From assembly GCF_030908215.1 (NCBI RefSeq), contig NZ_JAVFJK010000004.1, positions 316,016-380,015 of the forward strand: 64,000 nt of DNA, read 5' to 3'. Position numbers and translations under genes: made by a program. The notes below the pieces were generated by a model that worked only from the letters and a program-made list of their open reading frames with translations, was not told the origin of the DNA and did no database searches. Below, one piece after another: positions 24,596-32,669 of this stretch. Each line of letters begins with the position of its first letter. The first letter of the stretch is position 1. This DNA comes from Sinomonas sp. ASV486 (GTDB taxonomy: Bacteria; Actinomycetota; Actinomycetes; Actinomycetales; Micrococcaceae).

Positions 24596-25303
24596 GTGTC
24601 TGTACCGCCGCGCCATCAGGAGAGTCTCGCCGTCGACGCTCTGACGCACGGTCCGTCGGCATCTGGGGCGGACAGCAGTCGCGGCAGCGGTAACGGCGTC
24701 GAGTCCACCAGCGCCATCGTGATCGGCACCGGGCTGTCGGGCCTCGCAGTGGCCGCAGAGCTCAACCGGCACGGGATCCGGACCGTCACCGTTGACGGGC
24801 TGGAGAGCTCCTCCCCCTCCACGGCAACGAGTGCGCTACGCGTCGCCGACCTCGCGAGTTCCGAATCGGCCGAGTACCTCGAGGTGCTCCGCCACCTCCG
24901 CAAGTACGCCACAAGCCACGGACTCGATGTCCGTCACCACGTCGTGGCCCGCCATCTCGCGCTCGTCGAAGGGCCGGCCGCCGCCGCTCCTGCGCGCTGG
25001 GCGGTGCGCACCGACGACGGCGTGGTGTTCGCGGATGCCGTGATCCTCACGCGGTGCGCGCACAACCAGCTCCGCCGATTCCTCGCCGACCTCGGCTATT
25101 CCCTCGGCGACCACCTGCTCGAGGCCCTCGCCCAGATCGGCCTGTACCTCGTGGGCATCACTGGCCTCGCGGCGCCGAGTACGCGCGAGGTTCTCCGGCA
25201 GGCGAAGCACGTGGCCACGGAGGTGGCACAACGCGAGGTGGCAGAACACGTGGTGGCAGAACACGGGACTCAGGGCGCCAGCCCCGGGCTTCAGCCAGCC
25301 TGA
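24596..25303 (+). CDS. Short FAD/NAD(P)-binding protein
   Basis: 235 aa. A Rossmann dinucleotide fold is clear at residues 38-65: AIVIGTGLSGLAVAAELNRH (GxGxxG) with a following acidic residue in TVDGLES. Full-length flavin monooxygenases of this kind are around 400-500 aa, so this is a short form that lacks most substrate and NADPH regions. The C-terminus has a Val-Ala-Glu rich imperfect repeat (ATEVAQREVAEHVVAEH). GTG start with GCAGGAGGAC upstream. It might be a decayed or specialised flavoprotein; activity cannot be assumed. Confidence 0.65.
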   Translation: MSVPPRHQESLAVDALTHGPSASGADSSRGSGNGVESTSAIVIGTGLSGLAVAAELNRHGIRTVTVDGLESSSPSTATSALRVADLASSESAEYLEVLRHLRKYATSHGLDVRHHVVARHLALVEGPAAAAPARWAVRTDDGVVFADAVILTRCAHNQLRRFLADLGYSLGDHLLEALAQIGLYLVGITGLAAPSTREVLRQAKHVATEVAQREVAEHVVAEHGTQGASPGLQPA

Positions 25304-25335
25304 CGCGACGGGCCTGACGCAAGCGGCCCCGCGGG

Positions 25336-25797
25336 TCAGCCTTGCCCGGGGCCGCCATCCTCCCCGCGCAGGAAGCGGCGCCTGGCCCCGACGCCGAGTG
25401 CGGCCAGCAGCCCGATCGCGACGACCGCGAACACCACCACTGCCCACGGAAACGGTTCGCCCTGCGCGGCGGGGGCCGCTGGCGGCGTCTGGGCGGTCCC
25501 GGGCTGCGACGCCTGGATCCCGGGCCCGACGGACGGCGAGGTCGATGCCCCGGGCGGGGAGGCCGGCGTCGTGCTTGAGGTGCTTCCCGAAGTGACGGTG
25601 AAGCCGGGGGTGTCCTCGATCGGGTGCGAGTCCGTGGAGACCGCCCGCCAGACCGCTGTATATCCGCCCGACGCCGGCGCCGAACCTTCCAGCGCGTCGT
25701 GGGCGAAGGCGGGGGCCGGGACAACGAGAATGAAGCCGACGGCCGCCAGCGCGGACAACGGCCTCAGCACCGACCGGACGCGCCGAAGGATCTGCAT
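25336..25797 (-). CDS. CopC-like copper protein with internal deletion
   Basis: 153-aa exported, C-terminally anchored protein. Signal peptide residues 1-32 ending PAFA, with the mature protein starting HDALEGSAPAS, the conserved N-terminal His of CopC. The sequence then jumps to GGYTAVWRAVSTDSHPIE, the C-terminal strand and His of CopC, so about 60 central residues of the usual domain are missing. A Pro/Ser/Thr linker and a transmembrane helix (WAVVVFAVVAIGLLAALGVG) follow. Both terminal copper-ligand positions survive although the barrel cannot be complete. The ATG lies 6 nt after TAGGCT (25804-25809). Confidence 0.75.
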   Translation of the reverse strand: MQILRRVRSVLRPLSALAAVGFILVVPAPAFAHDALEGSAPASGGYTAVWRAVSTDSHPIEDTPGFTVTSGSTSSTTPASPPGASTSPSVGPGIQASQPGTAQTPPAAPAAQGEPFPWAVVVFAVVAIGLLAALGVGARRRFLRGEDGGPGQG

Positions 25798-25803
25798 CAC
25801 ACA

Positions 25804-25809
25804 AGCCTA
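25804..25809 (-). promoter_or_regulatory. -10 box (TAGGCT), leaderless CopC-like gene
   Basis: TAGGCT on the minus strand ends 6 nt before the ATG at 25797, choosing it over the GTG one codon earlier. Confidence 0.5.
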
Positions 25810-25898
25810 GATTTGGGCCCTTTGTAGAACAACTGGCGAGTAGGATTGATCCGGCCTCCGGGCCACCCCAACAACATCTCCCGCACCCAGGAGCGCCC

Positions 25899-27332
25899 AT
25901 GGCAACCGCAATGGACCGGTACTTCAAGATCGCCGAGCGCGGCTCGACGGTCTCCCGTGAAATCCGCGGTGGCCTAGCGACGTTCTTCGCGATGAGCTAC
26001 ATCGTGGTCCTCAATCCGCTCATCCTCTCGGGAGCGGACGCCGCCGGCAGCCACCTCGGCATTCCACGCGTCGCTGCCATGACCGCCCTCGTGGCCGGCA
26101 TCCTGACGATCCTCATGGGCGTGTGGGCCAAGCACCCCTTCGCGCTCGCCACGGGCCTCGGCGTCAACGCCTTCGTGGCCGTCACTGTGGCGACCCACCC
26201 CAACGTGACGTGGCCGGACATGATGGGCCTCGTGCTCATCGCGGGCGTGGTCATGTTCGTGCTCGTCCTGACCGGGTTCCGCACGGCGGTGTTCAAGGCC
26301 GTCCCGGAGGGCCTCAAGACGGCCATCGTGGTGGGCATCGGCGTCTTCATCGCCCTCATCGGCCTGGTCAACGCGGGCTTCGTGCGGCGCATCCCGGACG
26401 CTGCCGGGACCACTGTCCCACTCGGGCTCGGCGACGCCGGCAGGCTTGTGGGATGGCCCACGCTCGTGTTCGTCGTGGGGCTCGTGCTCACGATCGCCCT
26501 CATGGTGCGCAAGGTCCGCGGCGCGCTGCTCATCGGCATCATCGCCGCGACAATCCTCGCGAACATCATCGAGCTCGTGTTCCACGTGGGGCCGTCCGTG
26601 GCCCCGGGCCAGCAGCCCAACCCGGCCGGATGGTCCCTCGTGGTCCCGGGCCTCGGCAACGTGGCCCCCGTGGACCTTAGCTTGTTCGGCCAGGCCAACC
26701 CACTCGGCGCGTTCCAGCACCTCGGGACACTCGGCGCCCTCCTGCTGGCGTTCGTGATCCTCCTGAGCATCTTCTTCGACGCCATGGGCACCATGGTGGG
26801 CCTGGCCCGTGAGGCCGGGAACATTGACAAGCACGGCAACATCCCCAACGTGGACCGCGTGCTGCTCGTCGACGCCTTCGGCGCGATTGCCGGCGGCGGC
26901 ACGTCGGTGTCCTCGAACCAGATCTTCGTCGAGTCCGGTGCGGGCATCGGCGAGGGCGCCCGCACCGGGCTCGCGTCCGTGGTCACGGGCCTGCTTTTCA
27001 TCGTCGCGATGTTCCTCACACCGCTCATCAACCTCGTGCCGTTCGAGGCGGTCGCTCCCGCTCTCGTGGTGGTGGGCTTCCTCATGTTCCAGCAGGTCGC
27101 CAAGATCGACTGGCATGACCTGGGCATCGCGATCCCGGCGTTCCTCACGATCGGCCTCATGCCGTTCACGTACTCGATCGCCAACGGCCTCGGCGCCGGT
27201 TTCATCTCCTACGTGCTCGTGCGCATCTTCCAGGGCCGCGCGAGGGAGATCCATCCGCTCATGTGGGCCGTCGCAGCGGCGTTCCTCATCTTCTTCGGCA
27301 TCGGTCCGGTCGAGAAACTCCTCGGGTTCTAG
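25899..27332 (+). CDS. NCS2-family purine permease (AzgA type)
   Basis: 477-aa multi-pass nucleobase permease of the AzgA/GhxP (adenine/guanine/hypoxanthine) group. Recognisable: RGGLATFFAMSYIVVLNP at the start, GLGVNAFVAV, the MGTMVGLARE region and IAGGGTSVSSNQIFVESGAG, the substrate-site helix of NCS2 proteins (family form usually GTSTVTxYIES). Proton-driven purine uptake is expected. The SD CAGGAGCG precedes ATG; a TAGGAT hexamer at 25841-25846 suggests a leader of about 50 nt, too short for a purine riboswitch, and none was seen. Confidence 0.92.
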   Translation: MATAMDRYFKIAERGSTVSREIRGGLATFFAMSYIVVLNPLILSGADAAGSHLGIPRVAAMTALVAGILTILMGVWAKHPFALATGLGVNAFVAVTVATHPNVTWPDMMGLVLIAGVVMFVLVLTGFRTAVFKAVPEGLKTAIVVGIGVFIALIGLVNAGFVRRIPDAAGTTVPLGLGDAGRLVGWPTLVFVVGLVLTIALMVRKVRGALLIGIIAATILANIIELVFHVGPSVAPGQQPNPAGWSLVVPGLGNVAPVDLSLFGQANPLGAFQHLGTLGALLLAFVILLSIFFDAMGTMVGLAREAGNIDKHGNIPNVDRVLLVDAFGAIAGGGTSVSSNQIFVESGAGIGEGARTGLASVVTGLLFIVAMFLTPLINLVPFEAVAPALVVVGFLMFQQVAKIDWHDLGIAIPAFLTIGLMPFTYSIANGLGAGFISYVLVRIFQGRAREIHPLMWAVAAAFLIFFGIGPVEKLLGF

Positions 27333-27544
27333 CTGCTCCGGCTGCCGCGGGGCCCACGCACGACGGCGGTGGGCCGCCTCGCGACGACGCCCCTCCTCCC
27401 GGCGCGCGGAGAGGGCTACAGGATCTTCCGAAGAACGTGGACCTTCCCGGTGCACGGCCGAAGTCATACGCTGACGACGGCGCTGCCGACGGACACACCG
27501 TCCCTGCACCGCTCGCAGTCCCCCGGCAATGGAAGGAATCCTCG

Positions 27545-28111
27545 ATGACCTACACCGTCGGCTACTTCATCGGCAGCCTCTCCTCGAAGTCGATCAACCG
27601 CACGCTCTCGAAGGCCCTGATCCGCCTCGCACCCGAGTCCCTGCACTTCGAGGAGATCCCCATCAAGGACCTCCCGCTCTACAACCGGGACCTCGACGCG
27701 GACTACCCGCCGGAGGGCCGCGCCCTCAAAGAGGCGATCGAACGGGTGGACGCAGTCCTGTTCATCACGCCCGAGTTCAACCGGGATATCCCGGGGTCGC
27801 TCAAGAACGCGATCGACTGGGCGTCCCGCCCCTGGGGCACCAACTCGCTCAACCGCAAGCCGTCCGCGATCATCGGCGCGTCCCCGGGCAAGATCGGCAC
27901 GGCGGTGGCGCAGCAGAACCTGCGCGGGATCCTCGCGTTCTGCAATTCGCCCCAGATGAGCGCACCGGAGGCCTACATCCAGTTCACACCGGGGCTCATC
28001 ACGGACGACGGCGAAGTCAGCGACGCGAGCACCGAGCAGTTCCTGCGGCATTTCATGGAGGAGTTCGGGCTGTTCGTGGAACGGGTCCTCAGGGTGCTGC
28101 CGCAGGGCTGA
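27545..28111 (+). CDS. NADPH-dependent FMN reductase
   Basis: 188-aa flavodoxin-like protein of the NADPH-dependent FMN reductase/azoreductase group. VGYFIGSLSSKSINRTLSKA binds FMN phosphate, ITPEFNRDIPGSLKNAIDWA is the second hallmark, and GASPGKIGTAVAQQNLRG the third. Transfers electrons from NAD(P)H to FMN, quinones or azo compounds; soluble. ATG follows GGAAGGA. Its 3' end overlaps the convergent membrane-protein gene by 23 nt, leaving no space for a separate terminator. Confidence 0.92.
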   Translation: MTYTVGYFIGSLSSKSINRTLSKALIRLAPESLHFEEIPIKDLPLYNRDLDADYPPEGRALKEAIERVDAVLFITPEFNRDIPGSLKNAIDWASRPWGTNSLNRKPSAIIGASPGKIGTAVAQQNLRGILAFCNSPQMSAPEAYIQFTPGLITDDGEVSDASTEQFLRHFMEEFGLFVERVLRVLPQG

Positions 28112-28877
28112 ACGGGCGCCGATGGAGTGCGGCCACGGCGAAGGCCGCCGCGAGGGGCAGCGCGACCGCCACGGCGCTCAGCCACGCGCCAACGCCCTGA
28201 CCACCCTGGACGGCCGCGTTGAGCGCCTGGACGCCGGTTCCGCCCGCGGCGAGGAGGAAGGCCGCTGCGCCGACCAGCGGCGCGAGCCCGGCTGGAAGCC
28301 GTACCGACCGCGGCAGGTACCTCCACACGATCAGGAGCACAAGCCCGAGCACCCCGAAGGCCACGCGGTACTCGACGACCTCGCCCCAGTGGTGGGCGGC
28401 CGCCGCCTGAGCGCAATCGAGCCCCGGGTAAGGGGTCTGGAGGACGGCGCAGCGCGCGGCTGTGTACGCGACGCCGGGTAAGTCGCCCGAGACGAACCCT
28501 GCGCCCCACAGCCGGCCGAACAGCTCGGACACCAGCCCGCTGAGGCCGACGGCGATCGCACCCACCGCTGCGAGGCCTACCGCTGGCCGCATGAAGGCAC
28601 GCAGGGGCAGCCGGCCCACCGAACGCCATGGCGTCCGGAGAGACGGCGTGACGGTGCCGAGCGGCCCAAACCGGCGCACGGCCTCGAGCTCCGCAGCCTC
28701 GGGCACGAGACCTTGGGCGCGCAGGCGTGCGGCCGATTCGCGCAGATGCGTCTCCGTCTCGGAGAGCAGTCGGCGCGCCGCGCCCGGATCGGAATCGCGC
28801 GCGGCAGCGAAGAGCTCGTCCAGGTAGGCGTCGATGGGGCTCTGGCCTTCGGTGCGCCCCGCGCCCGTCGCGCTCAC
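28089..28877 (-). CDS. PadR-coupled membrane protein (permease-prefix-like)
   Basis: 262 aa. The N-terminal 90 residues (DAYLDELFAAARDSDPGAAR, then LSETETHLRESAARL and EAAELEAVRRFG) form the helical 'permease prefix' type domain often seen in actinobacterial membrane proteins next to PadR regulators. Four to five transmembrane helices follow. GTG start overlapping the padR stop as GTGA, so PadR and this protein are produced together. Function unknown; in similar pairs the regulator represses its own operon. Converges on the FMN-reductase gene with a 23-nt overlap. Confidence 0.8.
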   Translation of the reverse strand: MSATGAGRTEGQSPIDAYLDELFAAARDSDPGAARRLLSETETHLRESAARLRAQGLVPEAAELEAVRRFGPLGTVTPSLRTPWRSVGRLPLRAFMRPAVGLAAVGAIAVGLSGLVSELFGRLWGAGFVSGDLPGVAYTAARCAVLQTPYPGLDCAQAAAAHHWGEVVEYRVAFGVLGLVLLIVWRYLPRSVRLPAGLAPLVGAAAFLLAAGGTGVQALNAAVQGGQGVGAWLSAVAVALPLAAAFAVAALHRRPFSPAAAP

Positions 28878-29197
28878 TGTGCCGCCCCCAGCACCCTGCC
28901 CATGGCCGAGGCGAATCCTCGCCATTCCTGGGTCCTTCGTTCGAGCTCGGCGCGCCCCGTTGAGGTGAGGCGATAGACGCGGCGGCGCGCGGCGTCGTCT
29001 TCCCCCCAACGGCTCGCGGCCCACCCCGCCGCCTCGAGTCTGTGAAGGGCGGGGTACACCGAGCCTTCCTGGAGCTCGAACCCGGAGCCGCTTCGCTCGT
29101 GGATGCGAGCGATGAGCGCGTAGCCGTGGGCTTCGCCCACACCGAGCGAGGCCAGAAGCAGGAGGTCAAGCTGTCCGTTCACTGCACTTCGTCCCAT
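28874..29197 (-). CDS. PadR-family regulator
   Basis: 107 aa, PadR winged helix: LDLLLLASLGVGEAHGYALI, then FELQEGSVYPALHRLEAAGW and RRRVYRLTSTGRAELER are all hallmark segments. Small PadR proteins without the long C-terminal helix domain are typical autorepressors. First gene of a two-gene operon with a prefix-domain membrane protein. A perfect dyad, CCTAGA-CAA-TCTAGG, lies 1 nt before the ATG and contains the apparent -10 box, pointing to autorepression of a leaderless transcript. Confidence 0.9.
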   Translation of the reverse strand: MGRSAVNGQLDLLLLASLGVGEAHGYALIARIHERSGSGFELQEGSVYPALHRLEAAGWAASRWGEDDAARRRVYRLTSTGRAELERRTQEWRGFASAMGRVLGAAQ

Positions 29198-29198
29198 A

Positions 29199-29213
29199 CC
29201 TAGACAATCTAGG
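29199..29213 (-). promoter_or_regulatory. Dyad operator over padR -10 box
   Basis: CCTAGACAATCTAGG, 6-bp arms with 3-bp centre. TAGATT (minus strand, 29206-29211) within it lies 8 nt before the padR ATG and may be the -10. Confidence 0.55.
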
Positions 29214-29238
29214 CATCCAAGGTCCGGGGCGCAATAGT

Positions 29239-31365
29239 TCAGCGCGCCACTGGCTCGTGGCGAAGGTACTCGCGGCGGAACGTGCCCGTCCCGGCCGTGA
29301 GCCCACGCAGGTCGACGGCGTACCGGAGGAGCTCGGCGTCGGGCACCTCGCCCGAGATGTCGGTGAACTCGCCGCCCGCGGACACGGTGCCGGTGAGGCG
29401 CCCGCGCCGCGCGGAGAGGTCGCTCATGACGGCGCCCACGTAGTCATCGGGGACGCTGATAGTCACGGTCGAGACCGGCTCGAGCAGCTGGATCCGCGCC
29501 GCGGAGGCGGCCTCGCGCAGGGCAAGCGCCCCCGCGGCCTGGAACGCCGCGTCGGAGGAATCGACGCTGTGCGTCTTGCCGCCCACGAGCGTGACCTTGA
29601 TGTCCACGACGGGGAATCCCTCCGCTACGCCCCGGGCCATCTGGGCGCGTACACCCTTCTCTACGGACTCGACATAGGTCCGCGGGATCACCCCGCCCAC
29701 AATCCGGTCCACGAACTCGAACCCGCCGCCGCGCGCGAGCGGCTCCACCTCGATGTCGCAGATCGCGTACTGGCCGTGCCCGCCGGACTGCTTGACGTGC
29801 CGCCCGTGCCCGGCGGCGGGGGCGGCGAACGTCTCGCGCAGGGGGGTGACGACGTCGACCGTCTGCAGCTTCACGCCCTGCTCGCGCAGCCGGTCCAGCA
29901 CGACGTCCGCATGCGCCTCCCCCATGCACCACAGGACGAGCTGGTGCGTCTCTGGGTTGCGCTCCACCCGCAGCGTCGGGTCACCGGCGGCGACCTTCGC
30001 GAGGCTCTTCGCGAGTGCGTCCTCGTCGCCGTGCGAGGCCGCCTCGATAGCCACGGGCATGAGCGGCTCGGGCATGTCCCACGGCGCCACGATCATGGGG
30101 GCCTCACGGGCGGAGACCGAATCGCCCGTCTCCGCGCTCAGGCGGGCGACGGCACACAGGTCGCCGGCCACGGCGAACGGCGCCGCTTGGAGGGACGCGC
30201 CGAAGGGCGTGTAGAGGTGCCCGAGGCGCTCGTCAGCATCATGGTCCGGGTGGCCACGGTCCTCGAGCCCATGGCCGGCCACGTGCACGGAGGTGTCCTC
30301 GCGGAGCGTCCCCGAAAACAGCCGCACGAGGCACACGCGCCCCAGGAAGGGATCCACGGTGGTCCGCACGACCTCGCCCACGAGAGGGCCGTCCGGGTCG
30401 CACCGCAGCCCCTTGACCGGCTTGCCGTCCAGATCCGCCACGGCCGGCAGCGCGTGCTCCGCCGGGGACGGGAAGCCGCGCCGGAGCACCTCGAGCACCT
30501 CGGCGGTTCCAATCCCCTCGAGAGCGGACGTGGGCACCACCGGGAAGAAGGACCCGCGGGCCACGGCATTCTCGAGGTCGCCGATGATCGTCTCGAGGCC
30601 GATGTCCTCGCCGCCGAGGTAGCGGTCCATGAGCGTCTCATCCTCGCTCTCGGCGATGATGCCCTCAATGAGTGCCCCGCGCGCCTCGTCCCAGCCGGCA
30701 AGTTCCTCGGGGCGCCCGGGCCGCATCTCTGGCTGCAGCGGTGCCTGGGCCGCGCTGCGATCCCCATAGTCCGAAACCGTGCGGGTGAGCAGGCCCAGCA
30801 GACCGGTCAGCGCGCCGTCGTGCGTCACGGGGACGTACAGCGGGAGCACCGACTCGCCGAACGCCGCCTGGCAGCGGGCCAGTGCGGCGTCGTAGTCCGC
30901 GCGGGGGTGGTCCAGCTTGCTGATCACGACGGCGCGCGGCATCCCCACGCGCTCGCACTCGCCCCACAGCGCGGTGGTCGCGGCATCGATGTCCTCGGCC
31001 GCCGAGACGACGAAGAGCGCTGCGTCCGCGGCGCGGAGCCCCGCGCGCAGCTCGCCGACGAAGTCCACATAGCCCGGCGTGTCGAGCAGGTTGACCTTGA
31101 CGTCCTCCGACATCACGGGGGCCAGGGAAAGGGTCACGGAGCGCTGCTGGTGCACGGCGGCCGGATCCGAGGCGCTCAGCGTGGTGCCGTCGGCGATAGT
31201 GCCCATGCGGGCGATCGCTCCTGTCGAGGCCAGGATTGCCTCGAGCAGGATGGTCTTGCCCGCGCCCGAGTGGCCCACGAGCGCCACGTTCCGGATCAGT
31301 TCAGAACGGTTCACCGCAACCGGGCCAGAGCCCTTCGCCGAACCGTTGGTGCCTCTGCCCGACAT
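29239..31365 (-). CDS. EF-G-like translational GTPase paralogue
   Basis: 708 aa with all EF-G domains: G domain with G1 GHSGAGKT (about 31-38), the switch II motif DTPGYVDF, and G4 SKLD instead of the canonical NKxD; then domains II-V (LVRLFSGTLRED in II, VSVPDDYVGAVMSDLSARRG in V). This matches the EF-G-like/EF-G2 group of actinobacteria, which are not the main elongation factor and lack neighbouring ribosomal genes. The role is uncertain; related proteins have been implicated in stress or ribosome recycling. SD AGGAGG precedes ATG. Upstream lies a 14-bp-period repeat array shared with hutG. Confidence 0.88.
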   Translation of the reverse strand: MSGRGTNGSAKGSGPVAVNRSELIRNVALVGHSGAGKTILLEAILASTGAIARMGTIADGTTLSASDPAAVHQQRSVTLSLAPVMSEDVKVNLLDTPGYVDFVGELRAGLRAADAALFVVSAAEDIDAATTALWGECERVGMPRAVVISKLDHPRADYDAALARCQAAFGESVLPLYVPVTHDGALTGLLGLLTRTVSDYGDRSAAQAPLQPEMRPGRPEELAGWDEARGALIEGIIAESEDETLMDRYLGGEDIGLETIIGDLENAVARGSFFPVVPTSALEGIGTAEVLEVLRRGFPSPAEHALPAVADLDGKPVKGLRCDPDGPLVGEVVRTTVDPFLGRVCLVRLFSGTLREDTSVHVAGHGLEDRGHPDHDADERLGHLYTPFGASLQAAPFAVAGDLCAVARLSAETGDSVSAREAPMIVAPWDMPEPLMPVAIEAASHGDEDALAKSLAKVAAGDPTLRVERNPETHQLVLWCMGEAHADVVLDRLREQGVKLQTVDVVTPLRETFAAPAAGHGRHVKQSGGHGQYAICDIEVEPLARGGGFEFVDRIVGGVIPRTYVESVEKGVRAQMARGVAEGFPVVDIKVTLVGGKTHSVDSSDAAFQAAGALALREAASAARIQLLEPVSTVTISVPDDYVGAVMSDLSARRGRLTGTVSAGGEFTDISGEVPDAELLRYAVDLRGLTAGTGTFRREYLRHEPVAR

Positions 31366-31458
31366 GAGTTCCTCCTGGTCTCTCCCCAGCCGGTCTCGTT
31401 CCCCCTATCCTGCCCCTCGGGCAGCGCCGAGGCGAGGGGGCGCCGCCCGGGAATCTCG

Positions 31459-31585
31459 GAGTCACCTCCTGAGAGTCACGTCCGGAGAGTCACGCCCCGC
31501 GGGTGGACCCACGGGAGGTGACCTTCGGGACGTGATCTCCAGAAGGTGACCGTGAGAAGGTAACCGTCAGAAGGTGAGCTTCAGA
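31459..31585. repeat. Inverted pair of 14-bp-period arrays
   Basis: Three direct units (31459, 31473, 31487; consensus GAGTCACGTCCGGA) face five units in reverse orientation (31516, 31530, 31544, 31558, 31572; consensus AGGTGACCGTCAGA), all at exact 14-bp spacing. The shared core is GTCAC / GTGAC. The array sits between the divergent EF-G-like and hutG genes, so it is placed to bind a multimeric regulator or to form structure. Confidence 0.85.
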
Positions 31586-31588
31586 TGG

Positions 31589-31604
31589 GTCCGGGGTACC
31601 GGAC
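31589..31604. promoter_or_regulatory. Putative Hut regulator operator, hutG
   Basis: GTCCGG-GGTA-CCGGAC, 55 nt before hutG. The same dyad with the same 4-bp centre length lies before hutU and, with one-arm changes, before the iclR gene. Confidence 0.6.
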
Positions 31605-31658
31605 ATTGGTCGCCGGGGCCTCTGGCGCGGCGGGCTCCCATGCTGGTGTGCTGGGGGG

Positions 31659-32657
31659 ATGAGCGAAGTGTCTCCCCTGACGGTCGATATCCCCTGCGAG
31701 CCCTGGATCGGGCGCAACGACGGCGATGCCCCCGAGCACCGCCGCTGGTGGCAGGCCGTGCGGCCGTACTCGCCCGAGGCGCTCGCCGCGTCGGCGCACG
31801 CCGCTGCGTCCGACGGCGTGCGGTCGCGGCCCGCGGTCCTCCTCGGCTTCCGCTCGGAGGAAGGCGTGCGGCGGAACAAGGGCCGGCTCGGCGCGATCGA
31901 GGGGCCCGGCGCCATCCGCGCCGCCCTCGGCCCGCTCGCGTTCCACCTCGGCAGGGACGTGTTCGACGCCGGAGACGTCACCGTGGTGACCGGCGGGGAC
32001 GAGTTCCCCGGCGACCTCGAGGGAGGCCAGGAGCGCTTCGGGACCGCCCTGGCCGCGGCACTCGACGGCGGTGCGCTCACCGTGGGCCTGGGCGGCGGCC
32101 ACGAGACGGCGTTCGCGAGCTACCTGGGCGTTGCCGGGTCCCAACGCTCGGGCGGGGTGCGCGTCGGCGTGCTGAACCTGGATGCCCACTTCGACCTGCG
32201 CGACGAGGAGCAAGCCACGTCCGGCACGCCGTTCCTGCAGATGGCCCGCGCCGAGGCCGCGGAGGGACGCTCGCTGCAGTACGCGGTGCTCGGGATCTCC
32301 CGGCCCAACAACACGCGGGCCCTCTTCGACCGGGCGGACGAGCTCGGCGTGCGGTACCTCCTCGACGAGTACACGACCCGCGAGACCGCCGAGACCTTTG
32401 TCGAGGACTTCCTCGCCGACCTCGACGCGGTGTACCTGACGATCGATCTGGACGTGCTCCCCGCTGCCGTGGCACCGGGCGTCTCCGCCCCCGCCGCTCT
32501 GGGCGTGCCGCTCGAGGTGATCATCGCCGTCGTGCGCCGGGTCACCGCGAGCGGGAAGCTGCTGCACGCCGACCTCGCCGAGCTGAACCCCGCCGTCGAC
32601 ATCGACGGCCGGACGGCGCGCGTCGCGGCGCGCCTCGTCGACACGATCCTGGGGTAG
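31659..32657 (+). CDS. hutG: Formimidoylglutamase
   Basis: 332-aa ureohydrolase (arginase fold) that splits N-formimidoyl-L-glutamate into glutamate and formamide, the last step of the four-enzyme histidine pathway. Mn ligands: GLGGGHE (His), LNLDAHFDLR (Asp-x-His-x-x-x-Asp) and TIDLDVLPA (Asp-x-Asp). FRSEEGVRRNKGRLGAIEGP and LADLAELNP are typical of HutG rather than arginase. ATG with GGGGGG upstream. It is separated from hutUH by other genes but shares their palindrome. Its stop codon lies within a perfect 22-bp palindrome that should terminate this and the convergent gene. Confidence 0.92.
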   Translation: MSEVSPLTVDIPCEPWIGRNDGDAPEHRRWWQAVRPYSPEALAASAHAAASDGVRSRPAVLLGFRSEEGVRRNKGRLGAIEGPGAIRAALGPLAFHLGRDVFDAGDVTVVTGGDEFPGDLEGGQERFGTALAAALDGGALTVGLGGGHETAFASYLGVAGSQRSGGVRVGVLNLDAHFDLRDEEQATSGTPFLQMARAEAAEGRSLQYAVLGISRPNNTRALFDRADELGVRYLLDEYTTRETAETFVEDFLADLDAVYLTIDLDVLPAAVAPGVSAPAALGVPLEVIIAVVRRVTASGKLLHADLAELNPAVDIDGRTARVAARLVDTILG

Positions 32658-32669
32658 CGCTACCCCAGG
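32648..32669. terminator. Bidirectional terminator holding both stop codons
   Basis: CCTGGGGTAGCGCTACCCCAGG is a perfect 22-bp palindrome. The hutG stop TAG (32655-32657) is in the left arm and the convergent gene's TAG (32660-32662, minus) in the right; both proteins end Leu-Gly. Confidence 0.75.

Noticed and set aside
25841..25898. Purine riboswitch before the NCS2 permease gene
   Set aside because: The leader is only about 50 nt and lacks the three-way junction and conserved loop bases.
29257..31521. 754-codon open frame antisense to the EF-G-like gene
   Set aside because: Shadow frame of a real gene in GC-rich DNA; Arg/His/Gly-rich composition and no ribosome site. The same holds for the long antisense frames at 59663-61930, 62193-63941, 25974-27509 and 42924-44348.
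31459..31585. CRISPR array
   Set aside because: Units are 14 bp with no spacers, and orientation switches in the middle; no cas genes nearby.
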